Below are positions 1-8,226 of a DNA stretch of 16,434 nt, one piece after another; position 1 is the first letter of the stretch; each line of letters starts with the position of its first letter. Location of the stretch: contig DKBB01000300.1 of NCBI GenBank assembly GCA_002451015.1, forward strand, positions 1 through 16,434, written 5' to 3'. The notes below the pieces were generated by a model that was not told the origin of the DNA, did not search any database, and saw only the letters and a program-made list of their open reading frames with translations. This stretch comes from Acidobacteria bacterium UBA6911. GTDB taxonomy: Bacteria > Acidobacteriota > UBA6911. The position numbers were made by a program, and so were the translations under genes.

Positions 1-1335
<1,335 letters not shown>

Positions 1336-1360
1336 AACCTATATTTGAACCTGGAAGAGA

Positions 1361-1396
1361 AAACCGCGGATCTTCATCGAGACCCGCGGTTTTTTT
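1361..1396 (+). terminator. Rho-independent terminator after rpoC
   Basis: The arms AAACCGCGG (1361-1369) and CCGCGGTTT (1384-1392) form a 9-bp stem with a 14-nt loop, and the right arm runs into a T tract ending at 1396. It lies 25 nt after the rpoC stop codon, which is the expected place for the end of the operon. Confidence 0.85.
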
Positions 1397-1402
1397 ATGA
1401 AA

Positions 1403-1521
1403 GGTGACAGGCTAGAATTTCACTTTTTTTGACTTGGGGCAACCTTCGTTTTCCCCTTTTAATAAATTTTGATTTTTATCGGGATATATTTGTATAAAAA
1501 GTGAAATTCTAGCCTGTCACC
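1403..1521. repeat. 119-bp palindromic element with 26-bp perfect terminal inverted repeats (MITE/REP-like)
   Basis: Bases 1403-1428 and 1496-1521 are perfect reverse complements. The outer ends read GGTGACAGGCTAGAATTTCA and the inner ends are a T tract facing an A tract. The 67-bp centre is AT-rich and has no open frame. The element sits between the rpoC terminator and the pilin terminator, outside both genes. Short palindromes starting GGTGACAGGC- or GGGGACAGGC-like are, from general knowledge, often linked to IS200-like REP-associated transposases (RAYT/TnpA_REP); that link is an inference here because no transposase is present. No clear target-site duplication is visible. It could instead be a very long hairpin acting as a bidirectional transcription block. 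Confidence 0.7.
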
Positions 1522-1532
1522 ATTTTCTCTTG

Positions 1533-1564
1533 AAAAAAGAAAGGCGGCTCCCAGGAGCCGCCTT
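1533..1564 (-). terminator. Rho-independent terminator of the pilin gene
   Basis: An 11-bp perfect GC-rich stem is formed by 1541-1551 and 1554-1564. On the minus strand it is followed by TCTTTTTT (1540-1533). It lies about 42 nt downstream of the pilin stop codon and points in the pilin direction, so it should insulate rpoC from the pil cluster. Confidence 0.85.
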
Positions 1565-1575
1565 AGAATGTGGTT

Positions 1576-1597
1576 GTAAGATTATGTAGAATCTTAC
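1576..1597 (-). other. Second 3' hairpin downstream of the pilin stop codon
   Basis: GTAAGATT (1576-1583) and AATCTTAC (1590-1597) are perfect reverse complements with a 6-nt loop. The hairpin lies between the pilin stop codon (1606-1608) and the terminator stem at 1541-1564. With no T tract of its own it is not a terminator. A 3' stabilising hairpin on an abundant pilin mRNA is a reasonable inference. Confidence 0.5.
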
Positions 1598-1605
1598 CGC
1601 GTAGA

Positions 1606-2106
1606 CTAACTACCAGCACCCTGCTGACCGATCGGGTCTCCAGCAGCAATTCCGACAGGATCGGGTGCGGTACCGGCTGAACCCTGGTAACGCACAACCT
1701 GATCGCTGGCTATCCCATAAATATATCTTGCTGTTGAATCAGGATTCGTGGGTGTTGCTAAGCATCCAAACCCAAGGGGCGTGGCAAAGGAAGCACCGGG
1801 TGCTCCGTTGATAGCTACATCATAGGTATATGTGTATCCGTTGAATACCCCGGTTAACCATCTATCATCCAGATACGCGCCGGCTACGGTATTGGTCAGC
1901 TCGACTTCGGTGCCATACTGCTGGTTATTTACCGCAGCAAATGCAACCTGGGCGGAGCCGTAAGTTCTCAAACTTTGAATGGCGCCGGCTTCATTGGCGG
2001 CCATTCTCGAGGTCAGCATGCTCGGGACCGCGATGGCGGCGATGATGGCGATGATCGCCACGACAATTAAAAGCTCAATCAGTGAAAATCCCTGTTCCTG
2101 TTTCAT
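1606..2106 (-). CDS. pilA: Type IV pilin, likely major subunit (PilA-like)
   Basis: This encodes a 166-residue type IV prepilin that PilB polymerises into the pilus fibre. It has a very short leader (MKQEQG) cleaved before Phe, followed by FSLIELLIVVAIIAIIAAIA. This is a canonical class III/type IVa signal with Gly at -1 and Glu at +5 of the mature protein. The N-terminal helix continues through MAANEAGAIQSLRTYGSAQVAFA. The C-terminal domain is rich in Gly, Ala, Thr and Tyr and ends in a Pro/Gly/Ala tail. Only one Cys (residue 115) is present, so the usual disulfide-bonded D-loop is absent. I chose the ATG at 2106 because GGAG lies 10 nt upstream and because the alternative ATG at 2145 would add 13 charged residues and sit only about 11 nt from the predicted sigma-54 start site. 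It is followed by two hairpins and is the probable target of PilR. It could also be a minor pilin or pseudopilin, but its place next to pilR favours PilA. Confidence 0.9.
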   Translation of the reverse strand: MKQEQGFSLIELLIVVAIIAIIAAIAVPSMLTSRMAANEAGAIQSLRTYGSAQVAFAAVNNQQYGTEVELTNTVAGAYLDDRWLTGVFNGYTYTYDVAINGAPGASFATPLGFGCLATPTNPDSTARYIYGIASDQVVRYQGSAGTAPDPVGIAAGDPIGQQGAGS

Positions 2107-2167
2107 TGAATTGTGTCTCCTCTCTCTTTTTACTTTTAGTTTCATTGCATACCCGGGTTACTACCTT

Positions 2168-2182
2168 GCAAGATGTGTGCCA
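2168..2182 (-). promoter_or_regulatory. Sigma-54 (-24/-12) promoter of the pilin gene
   Basis: On the minus strand this reads TGGCAC-ACATC-TTGC, an exact match to the sigma-54 consensus TGGCAC-N5-TTGC. The predicted start point is near 2156, giving a leader of about 50 nt to the pilin ATG at 2106. The gene for a PilR-type sigma-54 activator lies next to it, which matches the known PilR control of pilA. Confidence 0.88.
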
Positions 2183-2513
2183 GATATTCTTAAAATCACC
2201 GAATTTTGAAATGATTGGATAAGTTGAATTTTTTCAATAGATTAAAGATTTGGATTTTTTAATTTATTGAACCAGGCGCTTCAGGACTGTCAAGATTGTG
2301 CGGATTTCCAGCACCTGTTGTGTTGGAAATCCGCATTTCCGGGATTTCGTATTCCTATCGGCAACGGCAAATTGATTACTAAAGCCAATGAAATGGATCC
2401 AGTGAGAAGAAACGGGAAGCCAGGAGCCGGGGAAAAACAGATTGATTGGCTTTATAATAGTGGAGATAAGGGTCGATGTCTGCCCGAATATAAATTCTGG
2501 CTTCTGACTTCTT
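2183..2513. other. pilR-pilin intergenic region
   Basis: This 331-bp stretch has no gene I can support. Bases 2183-2275 form a strongly AT-rich tract directly upstream of the sigma-54 promoter, typical of bendable promoter DNA. It contains a small dyad, TTGAA-TTTT-TTCAA, at 2224-2237. A long hairpin/dyad follows at 2299-2335. Bases 2336-2513 hold nothing I recognise, and no clear terminator follows the pilR stop codon. Confidence 0.6.
2299..2335. repeat. 12-bp perfect inverted repeat, candidate activator site or hairpin
   Basis: TGCGGATTTCCA (2299-2310) and TGGAAATCCGCA (2324-2335) are perfect reverse complements. Pairing continues inward through a G-T wobble and three further pairs (CAC/GTG), leaving a 5-nt loop. 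It lies about 143-179 bp upstream of the predicted pilin start point, where enhancer sites of sigma-54 activators often sit. Neither side carries a T tract, so it is not a standard terminator. Confidence 0.6.
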
Positions 2514-3911
2514 TTAAATTTTGATCTGCAGGGCCTGGATTTTGTGGCGCAACGACCCTTTAGTCAGCTTGAGCCTCTGGGCGGTCGCTGTCTGGTTCCC
2601 TTCGGACTGCCGCAGTGCCTGGCCGATCAGGCTGCTTTCAACCTGTGAAAGGAAATTCTCCAGGTCGAAAGGGCCTTCCGGCAGTGAAAAAATTTCACCT
2701 TCGAGCGATTGGGTTCTTTTGCAAACGGTGTCGGGAAGGCGTTCAATCTGAATGTTCTGTGTGGTTTCCAGGGCCACAGCGCGTTCGATGGTGTTTTCCA
2801 GTTGCCGCACATTGCCCGGCCACTCGCAGGATTGAAGGATGCGCAATGCTTCCGGCGATATGCCGCTGATATATTTGCCCGACTTTTCCGAATAATGACG
2901 GAGGAAATAGTAGGCCAGCATTGCGATATCTTCCCCACGTTCCCGCAGAGGGGGAAGGTGAATATTGATGACCGCGATCCTGTAAAAAAGATCTTCCCGA
3001 AACAGGCCTTCCTGGATACGCGCCTGCAGATCCTGGTTGGTTGCGGCGATAACGCGTACATCGACGGGAATTTCTTCACTTCCGCCCAACGGCCGGAAAC
3101 AGCGTTCCTGCAGAACACGCAGAAGTTTTACCTGCATAGCCCCGGTCATATCCCCGATCTCGTCGAGAAATATGGATCCGCCGCCGGCTGCTTCAAACAG
3201 ACCTTTTCTGTTGGTCGTGGCCCCGGTAAAAGCTCCTTTCATGTATCCAAAAAGCTCACTCTCTAGAAGGGTTTCCGGGAATGCACTGCAGTTAATGGAA
3301 ACAAACGGCTTCTCTTTACGGTAGGACGCTTCATGCACCGCACGGGCGACCAGTTCTTTGCCGGTGCCGCTTTCACCCGTGATCAGAATAGTGCTGGCCC
3401 CCATTGCCACCGTGCCGATCGTCCTGTACACCTCGATCATCTTCTGGCTCTTGCCCACGACATGAATTCGGTGCAGGGCATGGAACAACTGCTGTCCCTG
3501 CCGGGCCTCGATTTCTTCGGCCGAAGTGGCAGGTTTGGTTTTCTGGTTGTTTCTTTTCTCGAGCGCCCGTCGTACAATGGCGCGCAATTCCTCCATACCG
3601 AAAGGTTTTGTGACGTAGTCGAAAGCGCCGTGTTGCAGGGCTTCAATGGCCGTTTCCGTACTGGCGAAAGCGGTAATCATGACAAAGACGGTGTTGGGTG
3701 AGAATTCTTTGGCTATGCCCAGAAGCTCCACACCGGAAATATCCGGCATTTTGATATCGGAAACAACGATGTCTATATCCTGTTCGCGCAGCACTTTCAG
3801 CGCATCCCTTCCGGATCCGGACTTCACGACGTCCATTCCATCTTCCCGGAAGGCTATCTCAAGAATTTCCGTGATGTTGGGTTCGTCGTCCACGACTAAG
3901 ATTTTCGGCAT
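2514..3911 (-). CDS. pilR: PilR, NtrC-family sigma-54 response regulator
   Basis: This 465-residue cytoplasmic regulator activates sigma-54 promoters, in this family classically that of pilA. It has a receiver domain at about residues 1-120, with acidic pocket Asp8/Asp9, phosphoacceptor Asp52 (SDIKMPD), Thr80 and Lys102 (KPF). The AAA+ domain (about 150-390) has Walker A GESGTGKE (179-186), the sigma-54 contact loop GAFTGA (226-231), Walker B GGSIFLDE (244-251) and WPGNVRQLEN (364-373). A Fis-type helix-turn-helix lies at about 425-463 (GNQTATAQRLKLTKGSLRHK). Length is normal for the family. The ATG at 3911 has GGAG 8 nt upstream. It lies 27 nt after pilS, so the two are probably co-transcribed. 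The neighbouring pilin gene has a perfect -24/-12 promoter, which supports the name. Confidence 0.95.
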   Translation of the reverse strand: MPKILVVDDEPNITEILEIAFREDGMDVVKSGSGRDALKVLREQDIDIVVSDIKMPDISGVELLGIAKEFSPNTVFVMITAFASTETAIEALQHGAFDYVTKPFGMEELRAIVRRALEKRNNQKTKPATSAEEIEARQGQQLFHALHRIHVVGKSQKMIEVYRTIGTVAMGASTILITGESGTGKELVARAVHEASYRKEKPFVSINCSAFPETLLESELFGYMKGAFTGATTNRKGLFEAAGGGSIFLDEIGDMTGAMQVKLLRVLQERCFRPLGGSEEIPVDVRVIAATNQDLQARIQEGLFREDLFYRIAVINIHLPPLRERGEDIAMLAYYFLRHYSEKSGKYISGISPEALRILQSCEWPGNVRQLENTIERAVALETTQNIQIERLPDTVCKRTQSLEGEIFSLPEGPFDLENFLSQVESSLIGQALRQSEGNQTATAQRLKLTKGSLRHKIQALQIKI

Positions 3912-3938
3912 GGAAGCTTCTCCATTCTGTCCCTTGTT

Positions 3939-5684
3939 TTAATGGATCCTGGATTCGATGCTGTTTGACAGGGCAACCATGTTTTCCGGGGGGAATCTCA
4001 GACTGACCTTGGTTCCTTTTCCCTTTTCGCTTTCGAAGGAAACCCTTCCCTGATGATCCTCCATAATCTGAAAAATGATCGAGAGCCCCAATCCCAGGCC
4101 TTCCTTGAATTGGGAGTGAAAGGGTTGAAAAAAATGCTCCTGTTCTTCAAGACTCATGCCTGTGCCGTTGTCTTCAAAGTCTATGAGTCCCCATCCGTCC
4201 CGGTTTTTCCGGACGCCGATTTTCAATTCCCCCCCGTTGGGCATCGCACGAATGGCATTCTGGGCCAGGTTCCAGAAAACCTGGTTGAGTTGATCGGCGC
4301 TTCCCTGGATACGGACCAACGGATCCTCAACGCTCAGGACGACAGAATGTTTTTCCCGGATTTCCGGAGTATTCTGCAGCAGGACAACGGAGTCTTTCAG
4401 GAGAGGAACGAGGTTGAGCGAGTGTTTGGCATATTGCCGCGGGCGGGCGAAGTTGAGAAAGTCTTCAACGAATTTGTTCAACCGGTCGCTTTCGCGGATC
4501 AGAATATCCAGGAGCCGTTCGTCGACTTTCGGCAGGGTTGCATGCGAACGCAGAATCTCCACCGATCCCTGCATCGCGGCCAGGGGGTTCCGGATTTCGT
4601 GGGCAATCCCGGCCGCCATTCGTCCTATTGTGGCCATGCGGTCTTTCAGGCGCACCTCCTCTTCCAGCCGGATGATTTCCGTCAGATCCTGGAATGACAG
4701 TATGTAGCCAAGCAATTGATGGTCATGATCCATTAGCGGGGAAACACTGAAGCCGAGAAAGCGCTTTTGCCCATCCGGAAGGGGGATCCAGGCTTCATGA
4801 CGCATTGCCTTTGCATTCTTTAAAAGGTCCACGCCGAGGATGCGTTCCCAGAAATCCTTTCCGATTACACGATCTATGGATTTGCCGATGACATCCCGGG
4901 CATTTCTTCCTGTCAGCTCTTCGGCGGCGGTGTTGAAGACAGCGATGTGCCCGTGGAGATCCGTGGTAATCAATCCGCTCCGGATGCTGCGCACAATGTG
5001 TTCGTTGAGTTTCCTCAGTCGAGTGAGAGATTCGATTTTCTCCCGCAGCTGCGATTCCACCGCCTGAAGACGTTTGTGCAGGTAGGTTCCCAGGAGGGCA
5101 ACCGCCCAGAAGCCAAGCGCATGCGCTGCTATACGAAAAGTCGCCTGTTGCGGATCCATTGTGGGCCGATTGAGGTTTTCAATAATGATTCTGCCGGCGG
5201 TAATGGCACCCGCGTATGAAATCGTGCTGAGGGCGGCACAGACCATGCCCCCGTTCCGACCGAGACTCAGGCAGCAGTAAATGATGATCAGGATGTAGAA
5301 GGAGACAAAAGGACTTTCAATGCCCCGGCTGTGAAACACAAGAACCGTTGTCAGTATCAGGTCGGTTCCGATTTGAATGTAGAACAGGGCTTTTCTGTTC
5401 CGGCTGAGCCGGTATATCAGCAGAAATAGGAAAGTAAGCGTCGGAGCAAGAATGTTGAAAAACAGCAGGAAGGGTAACGGTCCCAGGTGTTCGGGTAACA
5501 GGCCCAACCGGTCTGCCAGATTCAGCCCGAGCAGAAGTATCAGGGCCCGCAATACAATGACTTCGAGCAGGTACATGCGTTGTGGGTCTGTCTGTTCCCG
5601 AGTTTGGTAATTTTGAAAAGGACCCATAATGGAAATACCGGGGTAGGATTGAAGCGTTCTCTTGGCCCAATCCCTGATCGGCAT
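3939..5684 (-). CDS. pilS: PilS, membrane sensor histidine kinase
   Basis: This 581-residue inner-membrane kinase is predicted to phosphorylate PilR. About six hydrophobic segments fill residues 38-203 (near 38-58, 71-92, 100-117, 124-143, 146-166 and 184-203), as in other PilS proteins that sense the membrane-embedded pilin pool. A short coiled coil and a PAS domain follow (about 205-335; NTAAEELTGR). The H-box is GIAHEIRNPL with His362. The HATPase domain has the N-box around Asn472-Asn476, DNGTGM at 505-510 and GLGLGLS at 529-535. I prefer the ATG at 5684. A later Met at residue 20 has no ribosome-binding site; the first has only a weak AGGG about 11 nt upstream. It is separated from pilC by 118 nt that contain a perfect hairpin, so its expression may be tuned separately from pilBTC. 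Confidence 0.93.
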   Translation of the reverse strand: MPIRDWAKRTLQSYPGISIMGPFQNYQTREQTDPQRMYLLEVIVLRALILLLGLNLADRLGLLPEHLGPLPFLLFFNILAPTLTFLFLLIYRLSRNRKALFYIQIGTDLILTTVLVFHSRGIESPFVSFYILIIIYCCLSLGRNGGMVCAALSTISYAGAITAGRIIIENLNRPTMDPQQATFRIAAHALGFWAVALLGTYLHKRLQAVESQLREKIESLTRLRKLNEHIVRSIRSGLITTDLHGHIAVFNTAAEELTGRNARDVIGKSIDRVIGKDFWERILGVDLLKNAKAMRHEAWIPLPDGQKRFLGFSVSPLMDHDHQLLGYILSFQDLTEIIRLEEEVRLKDRMATIGRMAAGIAHEIRNPLAAMQGSVEILRSHATLPKVDERLLDILIRESDRLNKFVEDFLNFARPRQYAKHSLNLVPLLKDSVVLLQNTPEIREKHSVVLSVEDPLVRIQGSADQLNQVFWNLAQNAIRAMPNGGELKIGVRKNRDGWGLIDFEDNGTGMSLEEQEHFFQPFHSQFKEGLGLGLSIIFQIMEDHQGRVSFESEKGKGTKVSLRFPPENMVALSNSIESRIH

Positions 5685-5709
5685 GAAATCTCAGCCCTTA
5701 TATTGCATG

Positions 5710-5739
5710 GCCTATCCGGATTTGAGTGTCCGGATAGGC
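5710..5739. repeat. 11-bp perfect hairpin between pilC and pilS
   Basis: GCCTATCCGGA (5710-5720) and TCCGGATAGGC (5729-5739) are perfect reverse complements with an 8-nt loop. It sits in the 118-nt pilC-pilS spacer and ends about 25 nt before the pilS ATG. On the minus strand no T tract follows, so I do not call it a terminator. It may be an mRNA processing or stability element, or a protein-binding dyad. Confidence 0.65.
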
Positions 5740-5802
5740 ACTGTTTTCCCTCTGATCGAATTCGCGGAGCCCTATAGCAGCACCCGCTGGAACGGATTAT
5801 GC

Positions 5803-7014
5803 TTATCCGCCGGACAGGACCCGTATCAGCTTGAACAGCGGCAGATACATGGCGATGACGATGCCTCCCACGACGACGCCTAAAAACACCATTAATATCG
5901 GTTCCAGAATGGTCAGGAGGTTGGCTACGACGGTATCGACCTCTTCTTCATAAAAGTCGGCCACCTTGACAAGCATGGAATCCATCTCACCCGTGGACTC
6001 TCCGACTGAAACCATCTGGGTTACCATGGGGGGGAAAAATCCCGACTGGCGCATCGGATCCGCCATGGTCCCGCCTTCTTCAATGCGTTGCCGAAGGTTG
6101 TGGATGGTGTCCTCGAGGATGGCATTCCCGGCAGTTTTGGCGGTGATATCCAAACCCTCCAGGATGGGGACGCCGCTTGTCAGCAGGGTTGCCAGGGTGC
6201 GAGTGAACCGGGCGACCCCGATCTTACGCAGGATGTCCCCTAGAACGGGGCATTTTAAAAGGAATCGGTCTACAACATGCCTTCCTTTTTCCGTCTTGTA
6301 GTATTTCATGAATCCGATGGCGCCGATTACTATAAACACTATGAAAAACAGGGCAAATCGCTCGACGATAGACGAAAACGCAATTACGACGCGGGTGAGT
6401 AAAGGAAGCTGTACATTGAAACCCTCGAAGAGCGTCCTGAAAACCGGGACCACTTTCCAGAGAATGATGATGACGACCCCGATCGCAACTGTCAGAATAA
6501 CGGAGGGATAAATCATCGCCGATCGCAGTGCACTTTTCAGTTTGACTATTTTCTCGATGAAAGTGCTCAGACGTTGAAGAATCGTGTCCAGGATGCCTCC
6601 GCTTTCACCCGCCGCAACCATGTTTGTAAACAGGGTGTCGAAGACTTTCGGATGTTTGGCCATGGCGGCGGAAAGGGTGGATCCGCTTTCGACATCCGCA
6701 CGGACCTGGGTCAGGACTGCCTTGAACGCCTCGTTGGGATGCTGTTGCGCGATGGCATCCAGACCCTGTACCAGCGGCATGCCGGCATTCAACATGACTG
6801 AGAATTGACGGGTGAATATGGCAATTTCCGATTGTTTTACTTTCTTCTGAAAAGAGAAAGAAAACTTGCTCTCTTTTTTCTCCCGGATGTTGATTGGAGC
6901 GATCTGTTCCCGGCGCAGAACCGCCGCCAATGCCTGGGTACTGCTTGAAAACCGCTCTCCCGCTACGCTTTCATTGGTTTTGATGTTTCGACCGCGATAA
7001 ATATAGACTGGCAT
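5803..7014 (-). CDS. pilC: PilC, type IV pilus inner-membrane platform protein
   Basis: This 403-residue GspF/PilC-family protein forms the inner-membrane platform on which PilB and PilT act. Two T2SSF domains are visible, about residues 65-190 (FTRQFSVMLNAGMPLVQGLD) and 268-392 (FTRTLATLLTSGVPILEGLD). Three long hydrophobic segments follow or separate them, near 167-192, 213-235 and 368-393. A short N-terminal region begins MPVYIYRGRN, as in other PilC proteins. Length is normal. The ATG at 7014 has AAGGA about 8 nt upstream. It lies only 17 nt after pilT and is almost certainly co-transcribed with it. Its stop codon is followed by the hairpin-bearing spacer before pilS. Confidence 0.96.
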   Translation of the reverse strand: MPVYIYRGRNIKTNESVAGERFSSSTQALAAVLRREQIAPINIREKKESKFSFSFQKKVKQSEIAIFTRQFSVMLNAGMPLVQGLDAIAQQHPNEAFKAVLTQVRADVESGSTLSAAMAKHPKVFDTLFTNMVAAGESGGILDTILQRLSTFIEKIVKLKSALRSAMIYPSVILTVAIGVVIIILWKVVPVFRTLFEGFNVQLPLLTRVVIAFSSIVERFALFFIVFIVIGAIGFMKYYKTEKGRHVVDRFLLKCPVLGDILRKIGVARFTRTLATLLTSGVPILEGLDITAKTAGNAILEDTIHNLRQRIEEGGTMADPMRQSGFFPPMVTQMVSVGESTGEMDSMLVKVADFYEEEVDTVVANLLTILEPILMVFLGVVVGGIVIAMYLPLFKLIRVLSGG

Positions 7015-7031
7015 GAGATTTTCCTTGTTGA

Positions 7032-8174
7032 TCAGGCACGGACACCCGCGCCAACTGCAGCTTCCGGACGCTGTATCGTGCGTTGACCTGTAGGTTTAAT
7101 ATTCAGACCGATGCCTCTTTGAATAAGGTCTTGCAATTCTTCGGCATTGGAAGATTTGGTCAGAGCATCTTCCTTTGAGATTTGTTTTGTCAGGACCAGT
7201 TGGGATAGAGCCTGGTTGAAGGTCTGCATCCCGAATTTATCCTGTCCTGTTTGCATCTGGCTGTAGATCTGATGAATCTTGTCTTCACGGATCAGATTAC
7301 GGACCGCCGTTGTCGGAATGAGGATTTCCATTGCCATGCATCTTCCTGATCCGTTGAACCTGGGGATGAGGGACTGGCAAAGAATCCCTTCCAGAACCAT
7401 ACTCAACTGGGCCCGGATCTGCGATTGCTGGTTGGAAGGAAACACGTCGATGATTCGGTTAATAGTGGTTGCAGCGCTGTTGGTATGAAGCGTTGCAAAA
7501 GTCAGGTGACCTGTTTCCGCGATACGAAGAGCGGATTCCACGGTTTCCAGATCGCGCATTTCACCGATCAGCACGACGTCCGGATCTTCACGAAGAGAAA
7601 CCCTCAGGGCGTCTGCAAAAGAATGCGTATCGGCGCTGACTTCCCTCTGGTTGACGATGCATTTTTTATGATTGTGGATGAACTCAATAGGGTCTTCGAT
7701 CGTCAGGATGTGCTCATTGCGCTCGGAATTGATCTTATCGATCATTGCGGCCAGTGTCGTTGATTTTCCGCTGCCGGTGGGTCCCGTCACCAGGATAAGC
7801 CCCCTCGGTTTTTCACATAGTTTTTGTACGATCGGAGGCAGGTTTAGGCTTTCAAATCCTTTAATTTCGAATGGAATTACACGGAAAACCGCACCCACAG
7901 AGCCCCGCTGGGTGAAAACATTGGCGCGGAATCGGCAGAGATCCTTAATGCCGAAAGAAAAGTCAATCTCCAATTTTTCTTCAAAAAGGTGTTTCTGGCT
8001 GTCCGTCATAACACTGTATGCGAGCCTTTTTGTATCGGCGGCGCCCAGGGCATGATCATTGATAGCGCGCAACTTGCCATCAACACGGATCTGCGCGGGT
8101 GTTCCGTTGGTAATATGCAGATCCGAAGCGCCATAATTAATAGTCTTCTTGAGCATTTCAGGTAATGTGATCAT
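7032..8174 (-). CDS. pilT: PilT, twitching-motility retraction ATPase
   Basis: This 380-residue hexameric cytoplasmic ATPase disassembles the pilus and drives retraction. It has Walker A GPTGSGKS (131-138), the Asp box (TIEDPIEF, about 158-165), Walker B VLIGEMRD (201-208) and the His box HLTFATLHTN (223-232). The PilT-specific motif AVRNLIRE (290-297) distinguishes it from PilB. The ATG at 8174 is chosen because GGAG lies 7 nt upstream. An in-frame TTG at 8207 would add 11 residues unlike the family and has no better ribosome site. It sits between pilB (52 nt) and pilC (17 nt) in one transcription unit. The C-terminal 20 residues form a low-complexity Ala/Gly/Arg tail beyond the conserved core. 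Confidence 0.96.
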   Translation of the reverse strand: MITLPEMLKKTINYGASDLHITNGTPAQIRVDGKLRAINDHALGAADTKRLAYSVMTDSQKHLFEEKLEIDFSFGIKDLCRFRANVFTQRGSVGAVFRVIPFEIKGFESLNLPPIVQKLCEKPRGLILVTGPTGSGKSTTLAAMIDKINSERNEHILTIEDPIEFIHNHKKCIVNQREVSADTHSFADALRVSLREDPDVVLIGEMRDLETVESALRIAETGHLTFATLHTNSAATTINRIIDVFPSNQQSQIRAQLSMVLEGILCQSLIPRFNGSGRCMAMEILIPTTAVRNLIREDKIHQIYSQMQTGQDKFGMQTFNQALSQLVLTKQISKEDALTKSSNAEELQDLIQRGIGLNIKPTGQRTIQRPEAAVGAGVRA

Positions 8175-8226
8175 GCGATTTCTCCACGGCTGACAGCCGC
8201 CTTTCAAGGCTTGTAAAGAGGGCGGA

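Noticed and set aside
2107..2145. Upstream ATG at 2145 for the pilin gene
   Set aside because: It would add 13 charged residues before a canonical short prepilin leader, and lies only about 11 nt from the predicted sigma-54 start point. The ATG at 2106 has a proper ribosome site.
2453..2458. TATAAT on the plus strand
   Set aside because: No -35 at a usable distance and no gene downstream on that strand.
2416..2504. 8-bp inverted repeat GAAGCCAG/CTGGCTTC downstream of pilR
   Set aside because: The arms are short and 73 bp apart, with no T tract, so it cannot be supported as a pilR terminator.
2267..2524. 85-codon plus-strand frame with a TTG start between the pilin and pilR genes
   Set aside because: It has no ribosome site, overlaps the dyad at 2299-2335 and the pilR 3' end, and its translation has no recognisable domain.
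8175..8207. In-frame TTG at 8207 extending PilT by 11 residues
   Set aside because: The ATG at 8174 has GGAG at 7-nt spacing and gives the family-typical N-terminus.
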